A stretch of 64,000 nucleotides of DNA from Bradyrhizobium sp. CB1650 (GTDB lineage Bacteria > Pseudomonadota > Alphaproteobacteria > Rhizobiales > Xanthobacteraceae): positions 5,733,501 to 5,797,500 of the forward strand of contig NZ_CP121695.1 of the NCBI RefSeq assembly GCF_029761915.1, given 5' to 3'. Under the pieces are notes generated by a model. It was not told the origin of the DNA. It worked only from the letters and a program-made list of their open reading frames with translations, and searched no databases. A program made the translations under genes and the position numbers. Below are positions 8,445-16,886 of this stretch, piece by piece. Positions within the stretch are counted from its first letter, which is position 1. Every line of letters begins with the position of its first letter.

Positions 8445-9446
8445 TCATTCCGCGGCGGCGGTCGCGGGTCGCGGCCGTTGATCGTTCGGTCCGGTTCGCG
8501 CCGTCTGCTCGTCGAGCCAGAGGCTGTGATGTTCGCGTGCCCAATTGACGTCGACCTCGCCCGACCCCATGGCCTCGAACGCGCCCTCCATTCCGATCGT
8601 GCCGATATAGACATGCGCGATCATTGCGGCCACGAACAATACGGCCACAATGGAGTGAACAATCTGGGCCATCTGCATACCTTCGATGCCGCTGATATAG
8701 AACGGGAACATCAGTTCGTATCCCGTCGCTGCAACGAGGCCGCCCCCGATCACGACGATCCAATAAATCATCTTCTGGCCGGCATTGAAGCGATAGGCCG
8801 GCGGATGATCATGACCGACAATGCCCCCTCCCCGCTTGAGCCATGCAACATCCACCTTGTTCGGAATATTTCCGGCGATCCACATCAGGAAGATCAGGAC
8901 GACGCCGACGGTGAACGGGAAACTCAGATAGTTGTGGGCGTACTTCGCCCATTGGGACCACTCAGAGAAGGCCTCAAAGCCGATCAACGGCAATAGCAGC
9001 GGCCGCCCGAAGGTAATGTTCAGTCCTGATATGGCCAGGATGATGAAGCAGGTGGCTGTCATCCAATGCACGAAGCGCTCAAACAGCGTGAAACGCACGA
9101 TGGTGCGCCCCGATCGCCCGCTTTCGAGACGCACCATGCCACGGGTGAGATAGAAGATCACGAGCACGGCCAGCATGCCGATAATCGCGACGCCGCCGAT
9201 CCATCGCAGCGTGACGTTGCGAAACTCTCGCCATTCGCGCCCCTGCGGCTGCTCGAGCACGCCCGACCTCTGATCCGGAATGCTGACGCGGCCCTGGATC
9301 CGGTTCAGTTCCTGGAGCAGTTGCTGCTCCTTGACGGAGCTTGCGGTCGGGTTGACCTGTTGTGCACCCGCTGGAGTCCCCATCGTCACCAAAAGCAGCG
9401 CGCACGCGCCGAACGCCAGGCGAATGAACCTTCCAAATGACGCCAT
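8445..9446 (-). CDS. fdhC: Formate dehydrogenase gamma subunit, cytochrome b556
   Basis: Membrane diheme cytochrome b subunit that passes electrons from the FeS subunit to quinone. The 333-residue product has a signal-like N-terminus ending around AGAQQ, a roughly 100-residue extra region, then membrane segments with histidines suited to heme ligation (RFTLFERFVHWMTATCF, YAHNYLSFPF, VHSIVAVLFVAAMIAHVYIG). I choose the ATG at 9446 because GGGAGG lies 5 bp upstream; the longer frame starts at 9467. It is the last gene of the operon, 39 bp after fdhB. The long segment before the first membrane helix distinguishes it from the short E. coli FdnI and is common in proteobacterial FdhC proteins. Confidence 0.93.
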   Translation of the reverse strand: MASFGRFIRLAFGACALLLVTMGTPAGAQQVNPTASSVKEQQLLQELNRIQGRVSIPDQRSGVLEQPQGREWREFRNVTLRWIGGVAIIGMLAVLVIFYLTRGMVRLESGRSGRTIVRFTLFERFVHWMTATCFIILAISGLNITFGRPLLLPLIGFEAFSEWSQWAKYAHNYLSFPFTVGVVLIFLMWIAGNIPNKVDVAWLKRGGGIVGHDHPPAYRFNAGQKMIYWIVVIGGGLVAATGYELMFPFYISGIEGMQMAQIVHSIVAVLFVAAMIAHVYIGTIGMEGAFEAMGSGEVDVNWAREHHSLWLDEQTARTGPNDQRPRPATAAAE

Positions 9447-9485
9447 CTGCGCCTCCCGATGTCGCATCCTTGACTGCGGCCCGAG

Positions 9486-10082
9486 TCAGGACTCGATTGT
9501 TTCGCGATACGCGGTCTTCCAGCCCCACGCTCCGGAGCCGTAGCCTCGCTTCATCACGCGTTCCTTGTAGATCTGGGCGATAATCTCGCCGTCGCCTGCG
9601 AGCAACGACTTGGTCGAGCACATCTCGGCACACAGCGGCAGCTTGCCCTCGGCGAGCCGGTTCGCGCCGTACTTCTCGTATTCCTCCCTGCTGCCGTCGG
9701 CCTCGGGACCGCCGGCGCAGTAGGTGCACTTGTCCATCTTGCCGCGCGAGCCGAAGTTTCCGACCTTGGGATATTGCGGAGCGCCGAACGGACAGGCGTA
9801 GAAGCAATATCCGCAGCCGATGCAGAGGTCCTTGGAGTGCAGCACCACGCCATCGGCGGTGGTATAGAAGCAATTCACAGGGCACACCGCCGCGCAAGGT
9901 GCGTCAGTGCAGTGCATGCAGGCCATTGAGATCGATCGCTCGCCCGGCTTGCCGTCATTGATGGTGACGACGCGGCGCCGGTTGATGCCCCAGGGCACCT
10001 CGTGCTCGTTCTTGCAAGCAGTGACGCAGGCATTGCATTCGATGCAACGGTCGGCGTCGCAGAGGAATTTCATACGTGCCAT
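9486..10082 (-). CDS. fdhB: Formate dehydrogenase beta subunit, 4Fe-4S electron transfer protein
   Basis: 198-residue iron-sulfur subunit bridging the catalytic and cytochrome subunits. Cysteine clusters: CIECNACVTACKNEHE near the start, CMHCTDAPCAAVCPVNCF, then CIGCGYCFYACPFG and the later CTYC...CAEMC set, giving binding sites for four cubanes as expected. There is no C-terminal membrane anchor of the E. coli FdnH type, so attachment must be through the gamma subunit. AAGGAG is 8 bp upstream of the ATG. It lies 12 bp downstream of fdhA. Confidence 0.95.
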   Translation of the reverse strand: MARMKFLCDADRCIECNACVTACKNEHEVPWGINRRRVVTINDGKPGERSISMACMHCTDAPCAAVCPVNCFYTTADGVVLHSKDLCIGCGYCFYACPFGAPQYPKVGNFGSRGKMDKCTYCAGGPEADGSREEYEKYGANRLAEGKLPLCAEMCSTKSLLAGDGEIIAQIYKERVMKRGYGSGAWGWKTAYRETIES

Positions 10083-10094
10083 CGTCGCTGCTCC

Positions 10095-13043
10095 TTATGC
10101 CGCCGCAATCTGACAAAGAGTGACCTTGGGCTCCTGCATGCCCGTCGCGGGATCGTATCCGTAGGTCGTGATGGTGTTCGCACTCTCGCCGAGAACGATC
10201 GGATCGGTCCCCTTCGGGTAGGCGCCGCGAAGATCCTTCCCCGCGAACCAGCCGCCGAAGTGGAACGGCATCCACGCGACACCCTTGCCGACACGCTCGG
10301 TGACGAGCGCCTTCATCCGCGCCTTCGAATTGTTCTCAGCGCCCGTGACCCAGACCCAACCGCCGTCCTTGATGCCGCGATCAGCGGCATCGGCCGGATT
10401 GATCTCGATGAACATGTCCTGCTGCAGTTCGGCAAGCCACGGATTGGTACGCGTCTCCTCGCCGCCGCCCTCATACTCGACCAGACGACCCGAGGAGAGG
10501 ATGAGCGGAAACTGCTTTGCAATCCCCTTTTCCACGGCAGCCTTCTGCACGGAGAAGCCGATATTGGGCATACGGAACTGCTTGGCATCGGGTAGCGTCG
10601 GGTATTTCTCGACGAGATCGACGCGTGGCGTGTAGATCGGCTCGCGATGGACCGGAATCGGATCCGGCAGGCCGAAGGCGTTCATGCGTGCCTTGCCATT
10701 CCCATAGGGCACGCAGCCGTGTTTGAGCGCGACCCGCTGGATGCCCCCGGAGAGATCGAGCGACCACGACACCGCATCGGGATTGGCCGGATTGACCTTC
10801 ATGATCGTGGCCATCTCAGCCTCGGTGAGATCCGTGTCCCAGCCGAGCTTCTTCAGACTCGCCAGCGTGAATTCGGGATAGCCGTCCTGGATTTCGGAAT
10901 CTTTCGAATAGGACTTGTCCGCCAGCAGGCTGACCTTGCGCGTGGTCCCGTCCGGCAGCTTCTCCTCGCGCTCGATGCCGAAGCGTGGCCGGAACGTGCC
11001 GCCGCCGTCCATCACGTGCAGATTGGTGTTGTAGAGCAGCGGCGTACCGGGATGCTTGACCTCTGGTGACCCCCAGCATGGCCAGGGCAGACCGTAATAG
11101 TCGCCGCCGACCTCTGGATCGTCCTTGGGCGCCCGCATCGTCAACATGTCGAACTTCGACTGGTTCTTCATGTGTGCCTTGAGCCGCTCCGGCGATTGCC
11201 CGCAATAGCCGGTCGACCAGCTCCCGCGATTCATCTCGCGCAGCACGTCCTCGGCCTCGGGAAGATTGCCCTCGACCTTGATGTTCTTGAACATCTTGTC
11301 GGCAAAGCCGAGCTTCTTCGCCATCAAATAGATGACTTCGAGATCGTCCTTCGACTCGAAAACCGGCTTGACGATTTGCTCGCCCCACTGCAGCGACCGG
11401 TTCGATGCGACGCGCGAGCCCTTGCACTCGAATTGCGTCGCAACCGGCAGAATATAGACGCCGTCTTTGCGTCCCGCCTCGACCGAAAGCGAGGCCCATG
11501 TGGTCGGATGCGGGTCGGCAATGACGAGCAACTCGAGCGCCTTCAGGCCCTTAAGGGATTCCGGAATGCGGGTGATGCTGTTTGAAGCGTGCCCCTGCAC
11601 GAACACCGCTCGCACATTGTCCTTCTGCGCGACTTGATCTTTCGGCAGCGTCACCGCCTCGAACCAGCGCGTGAGCGGAATGCCGGGCGTTTCCATGATC
11701 TGTTTGGAATCGAAGCGCGACTTCAGGTAATCGTAGTCGACCTCCCAGACCCGCGACCAGTGCTTCCACGCACCCTCGGCGAGGCCGTAGTAGAACGGCA
11801 GTGTCACGATATCGAGCCCAACGTCGGTCGCGCCCTGCACGTTGTCATGGCCACGGAAGATGTTGGCACCCGCACCGGCCTTGCCGACGTTGCCGGTCAT
11901 CAGCAATGCAATGCAGCTTGCGCGGACATTGGCGGTGCCGACCGTCTTCTGGGTCTGGCCCATGGCCCAGATCAGGGTGGCCGGCTTCTCCGTCGCGAAC
12001 ATCTTGGCAACGCGCTTGAGCTGTTCGCCGGGAATGCCGCTGACGCGCTCGACCTCTTCCGGAGTCCACTTCTCCACCTCCTTGCGGAGGTCGTCGAAGC
12101 CGTAGACGCGCTGCTGAATGAATTCCTTGTCTTCCCAGCCGTTGTTCAGGATGTGCCACATCATGCCGTACAGCACCGGGATATCCGTTCCCGGCCGCAT
12201 GCGCACATACTCCGTCGCATGCGCCGCCGTGCGCGTCATGCGCGGGTCGATGACGATGAAGTTGGCCCTTTGCAGCTCCTTGCCCTCGAGCAGATGCTGC
12301 AGCGATACCGGATGCGCCTCCGCGGGATTGCCACCCAGCACGACCTGGGTCTTGGCATTGCGAATGTCATTGTAGCTGTTGGTCATCGCGCCGTAGCCCC
12401 AGGTGTTGGCCACGCCGGTGACGGTGGTGGAATGACAAATCCGCGCCTGATGATCGGTGTTGTTCGTTCCCCAGAACGCCCCGAGCTTGCGGAATAGATA
12501 GGCGCCTTCGTTGGTCATCTTGGCCGATCCGAGCCAATAGACGGAGTCGGGGCCTGACTTCTCGCGAACTTCGACGATCTTGTCGCCAATCTCGTCGATC
12601 GCGGTCTCCCAGGCGACGCGCGTCCATTGTCCGTTCACGAGCTTCATCGGATAGCGCAAGCGCCGCTCGCTGTGCACCAGCTCGCGCACGGAAGCGCCCT
12701 TCGCGCAATGCGAGCCGCGATTGATGGGAGACTCCCAGCTCGGCTCCTGGCCGATCCAGACCCCGTTCAATACTTCCGCGGTCACGGTGCATCCGACCGA
12801 ACAATGCGTGCAGATGCTTTTCCTGACGGCGGCGCCTGCGGTCAGCGGGCCCGCCACGGCGGCTTCCGCCTTGCGCACGCCGGACATCGGCATGACGCCG
12901 AGCGCCGCGAGCGCGCCACCCGCAAGACCGGACCGGCGCAGGAAGGTGCGGCGATCAAGACCGCCGGCTTGGCCTGCCAGCGCGTCCGCGACAGAGCCGC
13001 GGCGGTCGGATCCGGAATGTTGATGTGTTCGCTTGATAAGCAC
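10095..13043 (-). CDS. fdhA: Formate dehydrogenase major (alpha) subunit, molybdopterin oxidoreductase, Tat-exported
   Basis: 982-residue catalytic subunit that oxidises formate to CO2 in the periplasm using a bis-molybdopterin guanine dinucleotide cofactor. A Tat leader (RRTFLRRSG, Arg31-Arg32) precedes a 4Fe-4S site with Cys78, Cys81, Cys85 and Cys113. The metal ligand is Cys203, in RICHSTTV with His204, so no selenocysteine is needed. The C-terminal dinucleotide-binding domain is present (FPLILSSGRLVEYEGGGEETR). The start is GTG at 13043, with GGGAGG 7-12 bp upstream. The gene follows fdhX by 12 bp. Sequence alone cannot separate molybdenum from tungsten use. Confidence 0.96.
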   Translation of the reverse strand: MLIKRTHQHSGSDRRGSVADALAGQAGGLDRRTFLRRSGLAGGALAALGVMPMSGVRKAEAAVAGPLTAGAAVRKSICTHCSVGCTVTAEVLNGVWIGQEPSWESPINRGSHCAKGASVRELVHSERRLRYPMKLVNGQWTRVAWETAIDEIGDKIVEVREKSGPDSVYWLGSAKMTNEGAYLFRKLGAFWGTNNTDHQARICHSTTVTGVANTWGYGAMTNSYNDIRNAKTQVVLGGNPAEAHPVSLQHLLEGKELQRANFIVIDPRMTRTAAHATEYVRMRPGTDIPVLYGMMWHILNNGWEDKEFIQQRVYGFDDLRKEVEKWTPEEVERVSGIPGEQLKRVAKMFATEKPATLIWAMGQTQKTVGTANVRASCIALLMTGNVGKAGAGANIFRGHDNVQGATDVGLDIVTLPFYYGLAEGAWKHWSRVWEVDYDYLKSRFDSKQIMETPGIPLTRWFEAVTLPKDQVAQKDNVRAVFVQGHASNSITRIPESLKGLKALELLVIADPHPTTWASLSVEAGRKDGVYILPVATQFECKGSRVASNRSLQWGEQIVKPVFESKDDLEVIYLMAKKLGFADKMFKNIKVEGNLPEAEDVLREMNRGSWSTGYCGQSPERLKAHMKNQSKFDMLTMRAPKDDPEVGGDYYGLPWPCWGSPEVKHPGTPLLYNTNLHVMDGGGTFRPRFGIEREEKLPDGTTRKVSLLADKSYSKDSEIQDGYPEFTLASLKKLGWDTDLTEAEMATIMKVNPANPDAVSWSLDLSGGIQRVALKHGCVPYGNGKARMNAFGLPDPIPVHREPIYTPRVDLVEKYPTLPDAKQFRMPNIGFSVQKAAVEKGIAKQFPLILSSGRLVEYEGGGEETRTNPWLAELQQDMFIEINPADAADRGIKDGGWVWVTGAENNSKARMKALVTERVGKGVAWMPFHFGGWFAGKDLRGAYPKGTDPIVLGESANTITTYGYDPATGMQEPKVTLCQIAAA

Positions 13044-13055
13044 GGGCAGCCTCCC

Positions 13056-13265
13056 TCAGGCGGGATAGCGGTTGACGCGATAAAAGGCCTTCACGTGATC
13101 GGATTCCTTGTAGCGCGCCTTGCGCTTCTCATCATTGTTCTCGCTGTCGGCCTCAGCGGAGCCGACGAGCGGCGTCGCCAGCGTTGCGCTCGCGCCCACT
13201 GCGCCGATGCCGACCTTGCGAAGGAAGTCCCGCCGTCCGGCGGCCGCTTTCTTTTCGTCGTTCAT
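13056..13265 (-). CDS. fdhX: FdhX-type small Tat-signal protein of the formate dehydrogenase operon
   Basis: 69-residue protein with a twin-arginine motif (GRRDFLRKVG), a hydrophobic stretch up to a predicted cut after GSAEA, and a charged C-terminal part ending HVKAFYRVNRYPA. It matches the small formate_TAT/FdhX family that precedes fdhA in many proteobacteria; its exact role is unsettled, with assembly or a small structural subunit both proposed. GGGAGAGG precedes the ATG. It sits between the chaperone gene and fdhA. Confidence 0.9.
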   Translation of the reverse strand: MNDEKKAAAGRRDFLRKVGIGAVGASATLATPLVGSAEADSENNDEKRKARYKESDHVKAFYRVNRYPA

Positions 13266-13295
13266 TGCACCTCTCCCGGGCCTACGCGTGGCTGG

Positions 13296-14075
13296 TCAAT
13301 GGGCGAACGTGAATGCTTGCCTCTCGATCTCGATAAACAGACGACCAAGCGTTCCGACCGCGCGATAGAAATTTGCGCTTGCCGCCCGCTCCATGTCGGC
13401 GAACAGGCGTCCCATCCACGGCGAGACGTGTTCTTCGAACAGAGCGCGCTGCGCACCGAACGGCGCTTCCAAGCGGCCGTCAGCCATTCCGGCCATGATC
13501 TCGCAGAGCACTGCGGCGTGATCCTCGGGCTCGGAATAGTTGGCCGCGCGCGCGATGCCGAGCCCCTCGAGATCGGCCCGCAACCGTGACAGCGGCCTTT
13601 CGTTGAGGAAACCGGTCAGATAGTAGGAGGCGTAGGGCAGCAACTCACCGCGGCCAAGACCGACGAACAGCTCGAAGTATTCGCGTTCGACTTGGCCTGC
13701 GATCGCGCGCGATGCGGCTTCCGCCAAGGCGGCGTGAGCCTGACCGAGGAGCGTCCCGTCTCCGCTCAAAGCTGCAAGGCGATCGAGCAGTCTCTTGGAC
13801 GGCGCAGCCGCCAGCAAGGCCGCGAGAAGTGTGTATTCCTGCGCTCGAGCGACATCGATCGGATCGATGCTATCCTGCGATACCTTCCGCTCGCTGTAGA
13901 GATCAGGCCGCAGCTCGGTGCGGGGAACTCCGGTTGCCGCTTCCACCGCAACTACCCGTTGAGCGGGTATCATGCGCCAGCTCGAAACCGAAGGCTGGCT
14001 GATACCAATTTTGCGCGCAAGCTGGGCCACGCCGCCTGCGGCGTTAATGGCGCGATCAAGCCCAGCATCACGCAC
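13296..14075 (-). CDS. TorD/DmsD-family chaperone with an N-terminal Cro/YdaS-like helix-turn-helix
   Basis: 259-residue fusion. Residues about 1-60 look like a Cro/YdaS DNA-binding domain (AINAAGGVAQLARKIGISQ, then PAQRVVAVEAATGVPR and the family-like RPDLY). Residues about 75-250 are an all-helical TorD-type chaperone (ELFVGLGRGELLPYASYYLTG and EPEDHAAVLCEIM match the conserved core). TorD-type proteins bind Tat leaders of molybdoenzymes and aid cofactor insertion, here presumably FdhA. The fused DNA-binding head raises the possibility of chaperone-coupled control of the operon. GGAGG lies 4 bp before the ATG, and a sigma70-like promoter is at 14140-14168. It is the first gene of the fdh operon. 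Confidence 0.88.
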   Translation of the reverse strand: MRDAGLDRAINAAGGVAQLARKIGISQPSVSSWRMIPAQRVVAVEAATGVPRTELRPDLYSERKVSQDSIDPIDVARAQEYTLLAALLAAAPSKRLLDRLAALSGDGTLLGQAHAALAEAASRAIAGQVEREYFELFVGLGRGELLPYASYYLTGFLNERPLSRLRADLEGLGIARAANYSEPEDHAAVLCEIMAGMADGRLEAPFGAQRALFEEHVSPWMGRLFADMERAASANFYRAVGTLGRLFIEIERQAFTFAH

Positions 14076-14139
14076 ATGGACCTCCGTCGACCGAGACCCG
14101 AATGGACGATTTATTGCTTTCGTAACAAAGCGCTAGGAA

Positions 14140-14168
14140 AACGTAGACCTGGTTCCGCAGACGGTCAA
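14140..14168 (-). promoter_or_regulatory. Candidate sigma70-type promoter for the torD-fdhXABC operon
   Basis: On the minus strand TTGACC (14168-14163) and TACGTT (14145-14140) are separated by exactly 17 bp, in the 132-bp gap upstream of the chaperone gene. The first hexamer matches five of six consensus bases, the second three of six (TAnnnT). Start of transcription would be near 14133. Predicted by eye only. Confidence 0.45.
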
Positions 14169-14207
14169 TCGCGCGGCATAGTTTGGGGCTATAGCCTTTG
14201 GTCGAAA

Positions 14208-14822
14208 CTAGCGAGGCAGCGCGCCGCCATGTGTGCGGCGCCGCACGGGCTCGCCTTCCATGTTCGGTTGCGATGCAACGGGCGTTGCGGTGTCCGAGAC
14301 GACTGCTTGATCCGGTCGCTCTGTAAGCACAGCAGCGTGCACAAAATCCGGATCCGGGACAGTCTCCGGGGAGTCTTGTAGCTGTGTCGGCGTGTCAGCC
14401 AGCGTTTGCGCAGCCTTACTCACGCCACCGACGATGCGGTCGACCAAGGCGGCCAGTTCAGCCTGCGAGCAGTCGAGCGGTCCGAACCCAGGCATGGCAT
14501 TCGGGTCGTTGAAGTCCCAGGCGTTCTCGGCAAGCCCCACGAAATCGCGGATCGCCGGATCGGCCGACCAGGCGCGGCGAAGGGCCGCACGCGTCAATTC
14601 CTGTGGAATACCGCGGCGCAGGAACGCGGTGATGTCGGTCATGGCGGTAATTGAATCGATAGACGGCAGGCTCGATAGGTCGAGCTCGGACTCGCCGCCC
14701 TCCGCGGCCGGGCATGGCGCCGATGCCTTGCCGGCCGGCTTGGCCGCTTCCGGAGGTGCCGAGTTGGCTTTTGACTCGCCCTTACGGCGTGACCAGCGCG
14801 CAAGGAATTGTTCCTCAGTCAT
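14208..14822 (-). CDS. DUF3306 domain protein of the formate dehydrogenase region
   Basis: 204-residue soluble protein. The N-terminus has the DUF3306 hallmark FLARWSRRK, followed by a low-complexity Ala/Pro/Ser linker, then the conserved core (ALRRAWSADPAIRDFVGLAENAWDFNDP). The C-terminal third is variable. DUF3306 and DUF3305 genes occur together beside proteobacterial formate dehydrogenases; the function is unknown, with maturation the usual guess. Its ATG overlaps the DUF3305 stop by 4 bp. It is the last gene in the five-gene accessory chain. Confidence 0.88.
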   Translation of the reverse strand: MTEEQFLARWSRRKGESKANSAPPEAAKPAGKASAPCPAAEGGESELDLSSLPSIDSITAMTDITAFLRRGIPQELTRAALRRAWSADPAIRDFVGLAENAWDFNDPNAMPGFGPLDCSQAELAALVDRIVGGVSKAAQTLADTPTQLQDSPETVPDPDFVHAAVLTERPDQAVVSDTATPVASQPNMEGEPVRRRTHGGALPR

Positions 14823-15334
14823 TCATGCCCGCCTTCATGCTGCCGACGTGCCAAGGCCTCGGGATCGGCGCGCCGTCGCTCGCGCTTCACGAACTCCCTC
14901 TCGACGTGGTGTTCGGCGATGAAGCTTTCAATCGCCTCGCGTAACACTTGGGGCATCGGTACAGCTTCAACCAGATTGTCGGCCGCTTCGGTAAATCCCT
15001 CTCCTTCCGCGGGATCGGCGGTCGCGGCTACGACCGTATAAGGCCAGGCCCCCTCGGATGGACTCAGGACCACCCAGATGCTCGGCACGCCAGAGGCGAG
15101 ATTGTCGCGGTATCGCGCAGTTTCCGACGCATACAGATCAACCGTTGCGCTGCCGGCATAGAACAATGTCCTGCCGTCCTGCTGGCGCAGAATTGTCCAT
15201 GGCTCCGTATCCGGCTCGTCAGGCAATACGGCGTTTGAACGCCAGACGAAATCTGCCCAGGGCGACTCCGCGCGGTCCCGTTCGACGAGGACGCCGACGG
15301 GGATGCGCAGAAGAGGCAGGAGCGCGGCGCTCAC
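14819..15334 (-). CDS. DUF3305 domain protein of the formate dehydrogenase region
   Basis: 171-residue protein with the DUF3305 pattern: IPVGVLVERDRAESPWADFVW near the start, then the DLYASETARYRDNL and PSIWVVLSP segments. No membrane segment or signal peptide. The C-terminus is very basic and acidic by turns (KRERRRADPEALARRQ). It overlaps DUF6352 and DUF3306 by 4 bp each, so the chain is probably translated as a coupled unit. Role unknown; conserved company with Fdh suggests assembly or cofactor handling. Confidence 0.88.
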   Translation of the reverse strand: MSAALLPLLRIPVGVLVERDRAESPWADFVWRSNAVLPDEPDTEPWTILRQQDGRTLFYAGSATVDLYASETARYRDNLASGVPSIWVVLSPSEGAWPYTVVAATADPAEGEGFTEAADNLVEAVPMPQVLREAIESFIAEHHVEREFVKRERRRADPEALARRQHEGGHE

Positions 15335-16338
15335 GAGATGGCCTGCAGGCGTTCGATCGGGAGTCCGGTCAGCAGGTTCTGCGGTTTCATGCGGAGCTTC
15401 TGATCGGCAGTCATTGCCAGGATCAGATAGACCGGCTCCCCTTGCAAGACCTCCGTAGCCAGGCCCGGATCCGCAAACGTCAGGCGAAACAACGACAGCA
15501 CGCGCCCAGCGCTGCGCTCGTCAAGCTCATCGCCATGCCAGAGCCGATCGCCCATTTTGGTGGCCTCACTGTCCAGCCCAATATACCAGGCCAGCCTCGC
15601 CTCGTGTAACTCCGCCAATGGTTCGATGGCAACGTCGATCCCGAGCAGATGGGAAATCCAGCGGGTCATGACGTCCGTCAGCGCGCGCGAGCCTCGCCCA
15701 CCGGGGGTAAGATCGAGCGCCATGTCGAACAGGTCGCTCCGCTCCCAATAGCCCTCGGCGTTCTCCTCGCTCAACACATCGAGCTGAGCGTCCGTCCGCG
15801 AACCCAGCATCGAGATCAGCGACAACATTGGTGTCGGGCTGCTGCCGCCGACCGTTTCTTCATCACCAAGCAGGAGGGCGTGTTCATGCGGCAGGACCCG
15901 TTGCGGCCGGTAGAACAGCTCCGCGGCTCGCAGCACGAACGGATCCTCGCTGCCGTCAAGGGCGTTGCGCAGAATCACGTGGACGAGCTGATTGATGAAC
16001 AGCGGCGGCAGATCGTTCGATCGCGAACGGACGGCGGCGAGATACGCAGCTTCGAGCGTCGGGTGCCGCAGGATGAGGTCGCGAAACCCCAGAACGAAGT
16101 GCCAGTTCTCCCGCGCGTCCTCATCGACAATTGCAGCGACTTCGTGCACGCCGACCGGCTGGCGCGGATCGGCAAGCATCTTGCGATGCAGGCTTCGTTC
16201 GATCGGGCACGCATCTTTCGGCGGCATCAGCTCGGGACGGGCAAAATAGGCCTTCAAGAATTCGTCGGTGACACGAAGTCCGCCACTCTCGTCACGATCG
16301 AGCAGATGATGGCCGCACGCGATCCAGAAATCATTCAT
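15331..16338 (-). CDS. DUF6352 family protein
   Basis: 335-residue soluble protein starting MNDFWIACGHHLLDRDE, which I recognise as the DUF6352 type found next to formate dehydrogenase genes in alphaproteobacteria. Later segments include VLPHEHALLLGDEETVG and LTPGGRGSRALTDVMTRWI. No catalytic motif is apparent to me. It overlaps the DUF6505 gene by 4 bp on one side and DUF3305 by 4 bp on the other. Function unknown; its position in the chain ties it to the same process. Confidence 0.85.
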   Translation of the reverse strand: MNDFWIACGHHLLDRDESGGLRVTDEFLKAYFARPELMPPKDACPIERSLHRKMLADPRQPVGVHEVAAIVDEDARENWHFVLGFRDLILRHPTLEAAYLAAVRSRSNDLPPLFINQLVHVILRNALDGSEDPFVLRAAELFYRPQRVLPHEHALLLGDEETVGGSSPTPMLSLISMLGSRTDAQLDVLSEENAEGYWERSDLFDMALDLTPGGRGSRALTDVMTRWISHLLGIDVAIEPLAELHEARLAWYIGLDSEATKMGDRLWHGDELDERSAGRVLSLFRLTFADPGLATEVLQGEPVYLILAMTADQKLRMKPQNLLTGLPIERLQAIS

Positions 16339-16886
16339 CTGCGGCGCGGCTCCTGGCCCATATGAGCAAATTCGGGATCGCCATCGGCGTCGACATCGTC
16401 CTCGACTTCCATGAACGAGAACGCCTTGCCATGCCCCTGCCCTTCGCGCAGTTGCAGCCGGCGGAAGGCCTCGTGGACTTCGCCTCCGCTGACCGAGCGG
16501 TGGACGGCAACCAGCGAGCTGATCGGATGCGCGCAGAGGGACTGCGCGAACGCGACTTCCTCTTCCGCAGCGGTCCTCGCAATTGCCAGGTCCGGTGCGC
16601 CGAAGAGATCGACGAGTTGCCTGGCAAGAAGCTCGATCAGCGCCTCAACATCGTGCTCCGTCGCTGGAACAATCTGCGCCAGCGTCGACCAGCCCCAGGA
16701 TTGGACGCCGAGAAAGCCGCCGCGAAAGGCAGCGCGCGCCTTTCCGGTCAGCTTCGCCGGATCCTGGTCGCAGAAGCGGAAGCCGCCGGAGACGGCCCAT
16801 TCGCCTGATACCGCCGGCACATCGAACACGAAGGTGTCGGAGGCATCGAGCGCGATGGTGCGCAGAAGTTTCACCGCCCTTTTCAC
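16335..16886 (-). CDS. DUF6505 family protein
   Basis: 183-residue protein with LLRTIALDASDTFVFD at the start and FCDQDPAKLTGKARAAFRGG in the middle, resembling the DUF6505 family. The C-terminus is charged and mentions no recognisable motif. No export signal is seen. It is coupled by 4-bp overlaps to the ligase-like gene upstream and to DUF6352 downstream. Function unknown. Confidence 0.82.
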   Translation of the reverse strand: MKRAVKLLRTIALDASDTFVFDVPAVSGEWAVSGGFRFCDQDPAKLTGKARAAFRGGFLGVQSWGWSTLAQIVPATEHDVEALIELLARQLVDLFGAPDLAIARTAAEEEVAFAQSLCAHPISSLVAVHRSVSGGEVHEAFRRLQLREGQGHGKAFSFMEVEDDVDADGDPEFAHMGQEPRRR

